Assembly: GCF_022647665.1 (NCBI RefSeq) | Contig: NZ_CP071872.1 | Coordinates: forward strand, 248,001 to 312,000 | DNA from: Streptomyces formicae | GTDB taxonomy: Bacteria; Actinomycetota; Actinomycetes; Streptomycetales; Streptomycetaceae | Reading direction: 5' to 3' | DNA: 64,000 nt | Shown here: one piece after another, positions 61,810-64,000 of the stretch | Layout of the letters: each line of letters begins with the position of its first letter | Numbering within the stretch: position 1 is the stretch's first letter | The notes under the pieces: model-generated | The model's input: only the letters and a program-made list of their open reading frames with translations | Database searches by the model: none | What the model was told of the DNA's origin: nothing | Position numbers and translations under genes: made by a program

Positions 61810-63426
61810 TCAGGCCGACAGGTCCCGGCGGCGGAAGCCCGCCAGGCCCGCCGCCACCAGGGCCACCGCGATCGCGGTGAGGAGCAGGACCGGGGTCCAG
61901 GCCATCTCCGGGCCGGGGAGCTTCGGGAGATGGGCGTAGGGCGACAGGTTCATCACCGCGTCCGGCAGATCCAGCGCCGGCCCGATCCACCCCAGCCCCA
62001 GCGAGATCCCCGCCGCGGCCCACGCCGCCGCCACCGCCTTGGGGAAGGCGCCGTGCAGCAGCACCGCGACACCGCCCAGCACCCAGATCGCCGGGAGCTG
62101 CACCAGGGAGGCGCCGAGGATCGGGCCGAGATCCCGGCCGTAGCCGATGGCCAGGCCCGCGCCGCCGAGGAGCATCATGAGCACCGCCCCGCCGAAGGCG
62201 ATGGCCAGGTGGCCCGCGGCCCACTGCACGCGCCCCACCGCCGCGGCGAGCAGCGGTTCGGCACGCTGGCCGGTCTCCTCGCCGTGCAGCCGCAGCACGG
62301 ACTGGACGACGTACAACGCGGTCACCATGCCGATCATGCCGACCATCCCCGCGAGGAAGGCGTCCGTGAGGCCCTGCTGCCCGCCCATCCGCTCGATGAT
62401 CTGACGGGTCCGCTCGCTGTCGCCGACGAGTTCGGTGGCGCCTTCGGTGATCGCGCCGAACATGACGCCGGTGGCCAGCAGCCCGACGCCCCAGCCGAGC
62501 ACGCTCCCGCGCTGCAACCGCCAGGCGAGGCCGCCGACCGTGGCGAGCCGCCCGCTCGCCGGGCCCGGGCGGGTCGGCAGGAAGCTCATGCCGATGTCGC
62601 GCCGCCCTGCCAGGTTGAAGGCCACGGCGCACTGCACCGCGATCGCGCCGGCGAAGAGCAGCAGCACCCACCAGCGTTCGCCGGCGAAGGAGCGCATGTT
62701 CTCGGCCCAGCCGATGGGCGACAGCCAGGTCAGCACGGACGAGCCGTCGTCGGTCCCGGCGTCGCCCGCGGCGCGCATCACGAACGCCGCTCCGAGCACG
62801 GCCGCGGTGAGGCCCTTGGCGAGCCGCGCGCTCTCGGTGAGCTGCGCGACGATACCCGCCATGGTGGCGAAGAGCATGCCTGCGCCGCCGATCACCAGCC
62901 CGAGCGCGAGCGCGCCGCCCGCTCCCTCGCCCGCCAGGCCGGCGGCGATGACGAGGGCCACTCCCGCGTTGGCGACGAAGGCGGTGAGCAGCGCCGCGGT
63001 GAGCGGGGCGCGCCGCCCCACCATCGCCGAGGACAGCAGCTCCTGACGGCCGGTCTCCTCCTCCTCGCGGGTGTGCCGGATCACGATGATCAGGCTCATG
63101 ATCCCGGTCAGCAGCGCGCCGAAGGTGACGTACCGCCAGGCCACGAGGGCACCGACCGAGTCGCCGAAAGCCGGTCCGTACAGGGCGCGCAGCGAGCCGT
63201 TGGTGGCCATCGTGTGGACCAGTTCCGTCCGGTCGGCCGCCGTGGCGTAGAGGGTCCTGAGGGAGTTCGGGGCGCTGGTGATCACGCCGCCGGTGATCAG
63301 GACCCACAGCGGCAGCATGACCCGGTCGCGCCGCAGGGCGAGCCTGAGCAGCGCCCCCGTACCGGCCAGCGGCCGGGAGCCCCCGTCGCGCACGGCGAAG
63401 GTGCCGGTCTCCGCTACGGCGGTCAT
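61810..63426 (-). CDS. ABC exporter permease
   Basis: This 538-residue protein starts at ATG 63426 ([16 protein letters not shown]), overlapping the stop of the ATPase gene as ATGA. It has about 12 membrane helices in two repeated halves of six ([20 protein letters not shown] begins the first; [20 protein letters not shown] the second). This fits the ABC-2-like polyketide/antibiotic exporter permeases of actinobacteria (TipC/OleC5-like). Confidence 0.85.
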   Translation of the reverse strand: MTAVAETGTFAVRDGGSRPLAGTGALLRLALRRDRVMLPLWVLITGGVITSAPNSLRTLYATAADRTELVHTMATNGSLRALYGPAFGDSVGALVAWRYVTFGALLTGIMSLIIVIRHTREEEETGRQELLSSAMVGRRAPLTAALLTAFVANAGVALVIAAGLAGEGAGGALALGLVIGGAGMLFATMAGIVAQLTESARLAKGLTAAVLGAAFVMRAAGDAGTDDGSSVLTWLSPIGWAENMRSFAGERWWVLLLFAGAIAVQCAVAFNLAGRRDIGMSFLPTRPGPASGRLATVGGLAWRLQRGSVLGWGVGLLATGVMFGAITEGATELVGDSERTRQIIERMGGQQGLTDAFLAGMVGMIGMVTALYVVQSVLRLHGEETGQRAEPLLAAAVGRVQWAAGHLAIAFGGAVLMMLLGGAGLAIGYGRDLGPILGASLVQLPAIWVLGGVAVLLHGAFPKAVAAAWAAAGISLGLGWIGPALDLPDAVMNLSPYAHLPKLPGPEMAWTPVLLLTAIAVALVAAGLAGFRRRDLSA

Positions 63427-64000
63427 CGCGCCATCGCCTCTTCCGGGCCCGCCGCGCGTACGTCGTCCTGGTAGTGGCGCAGGAACAGCTCCTCCAGGGT
63501 GGGCGGGGTGCTGGTCAGCGACCGGATCCCGGACTCGGTCAGGCTCCTCAGGACCGCGTCCAGCTTGTCCGTGTCGACCTGGAGCTTCACGCGCCTGCCC
63601 TGACCGCCCTCGATCGTCTGCACGGCGACGTCGTGCACACCGGGCAGACGGCCGAGTCCGTCGGGCGCGCCCGCGAGTTCGGCGGTCACGCTCGTACGGG
63701 TCAGGTGGCGCAGGTCGGCGAGCGTGCCGGTCTCCACGGTGACGCCCTTGCGGATGATGCTGACGCGGTCGCACAGCGCCTCGACCTCGCTCAGCACATG
63801 GCTGGAGAGCAGGATCGTCCGGCCGCGTTCGCGCTCCTCGGCGACGCAGCTCTGGAAGACCTCCTCCATCAGCGGGTCGAGGCCGCTGGTCGGCTCGTCG
63901 AGGATGAGCAGGTCGACGTCGGAGGCGAAGGCGGCGACGAGGGCGACCTTCTGCCGGTTGCCCTTCGAGTACGTACGCCCCTTCTTGGTGGGGTCGAGTT
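63423..64000 (-). CDS. ABC exporter ATP-binding subunit, 5' end outside window
   Basis: The C-terminal 192 residues are visible. [15 protein letters not shown] is the signature motif, [18 protein letters not shown] the Walker B and D-loop, and [20 protein letters not shown] the H-loop. A C-terminal regulatory domain ends [19 protein letters not shown], typical of drug-resistance ABC-2 ATPases. Walker A lies beyond position 64000. It is translationally coupled to the permease. Confidence 0.92.
   Translation of the reverse strand, partial: LDPTKKGRTYSKGNRQKVALVAAFASDVDLLILDEPTSGLDPLMEEVFQSCVAEERERGRTILLSSHVLSEVEALCDRVSIIRKGVTVETGTLADLRHLTRTSVTAELAGAPDGLGRLPGVHDVAVQTIEGGQGRRVKLQVDTDKLDAVLRSLTESGIRSLTSTPPTLEELFLRHYQDDVRAAGPEEAMAR

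Overview
This is high-GC actinobacterial chromosome and almost certainly Streptomyces. The evidence is the very strong G/C bias at third codon positions, frequent GTG starts, ATGA/GTGA stop-start overlaps, a dnaK-grpE-dnaJ-hspR operon with HAIR operators, a clpB gene with its own HAIR, a perfect actinomycete parS site, and several protein families typical of streptomycetes (DUF5994, DUF3151, HspR, SAV_5884-type ATP-grasp).

Region 1 (1-8.3 kb) is eroded accessory DNA. It starts with a row of C-terminal RNase A-like toxin tips and candidate immunity genes (1-1983), with a frameshifted flavoprotein relic beside it. Two paralogous copies of a small stress-type cassette follow (upstream repeat, DUF5994, small membrane protein, one or two tiny proteins; 2949-3965 and 5227-6457), with a third DUF5994 relic at 8000-8152. 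Each copy has decayed differently. A truncated PP2C phosphatase, a GNAT acetyltransferase and a STAS antagonist lie among them. Region 2 (8.27-14.46 kb) is bounded by an 83-bp direct repeat made of the 3' part of tRNA-Gly(CCC) plus its terminator. It looks like an old tRNA-integrated island and holds a broken gene, a GH29 fucosidase-like enzyme, and a DeoR/LacI-type regulator.

Region 3 (14.7-33.2 kb) is core chromosome: dcd, a phosphoribosyltransferase, a membrane Fe-S oxidoreductase, the HspR regulon, a YbjN protein and a mannosyltransferase. An IS30-family element sits inside a transcription terminator at 16.1-17.5 kb. Within this core is an unusual three-gene unit at 26.3-28.0 kb: a LuxR-type regulator divergent from a secreted peptide with six Asp-Pro-Gly-Trp repeats, which is translationally coupled to a small Rieske-like protein that has lost its histidine ligands.

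Region 4 (34.9-40.4 kb) is a RiPP locus: an XRE regulator, three short coupled genes, a precursor peptide, an ATP-grasp ligase and a PIMT-type methyltransferase. Together these predict a methylated, possibly aspartimide-bearing graspetide.

Region 5 (40.4-64 kb) is mostly core metabolism: an aminotransferase, a spermidine synthase-like membrane protein, pyrE, parS, fbaA, a drug exporter, a three-subunit molybdenum hydroxylase, kynurenine-pathway genes (kynA-kynU-hydrolase), a two-component system, a P450, and an ABC exporter that runs off the right edge.
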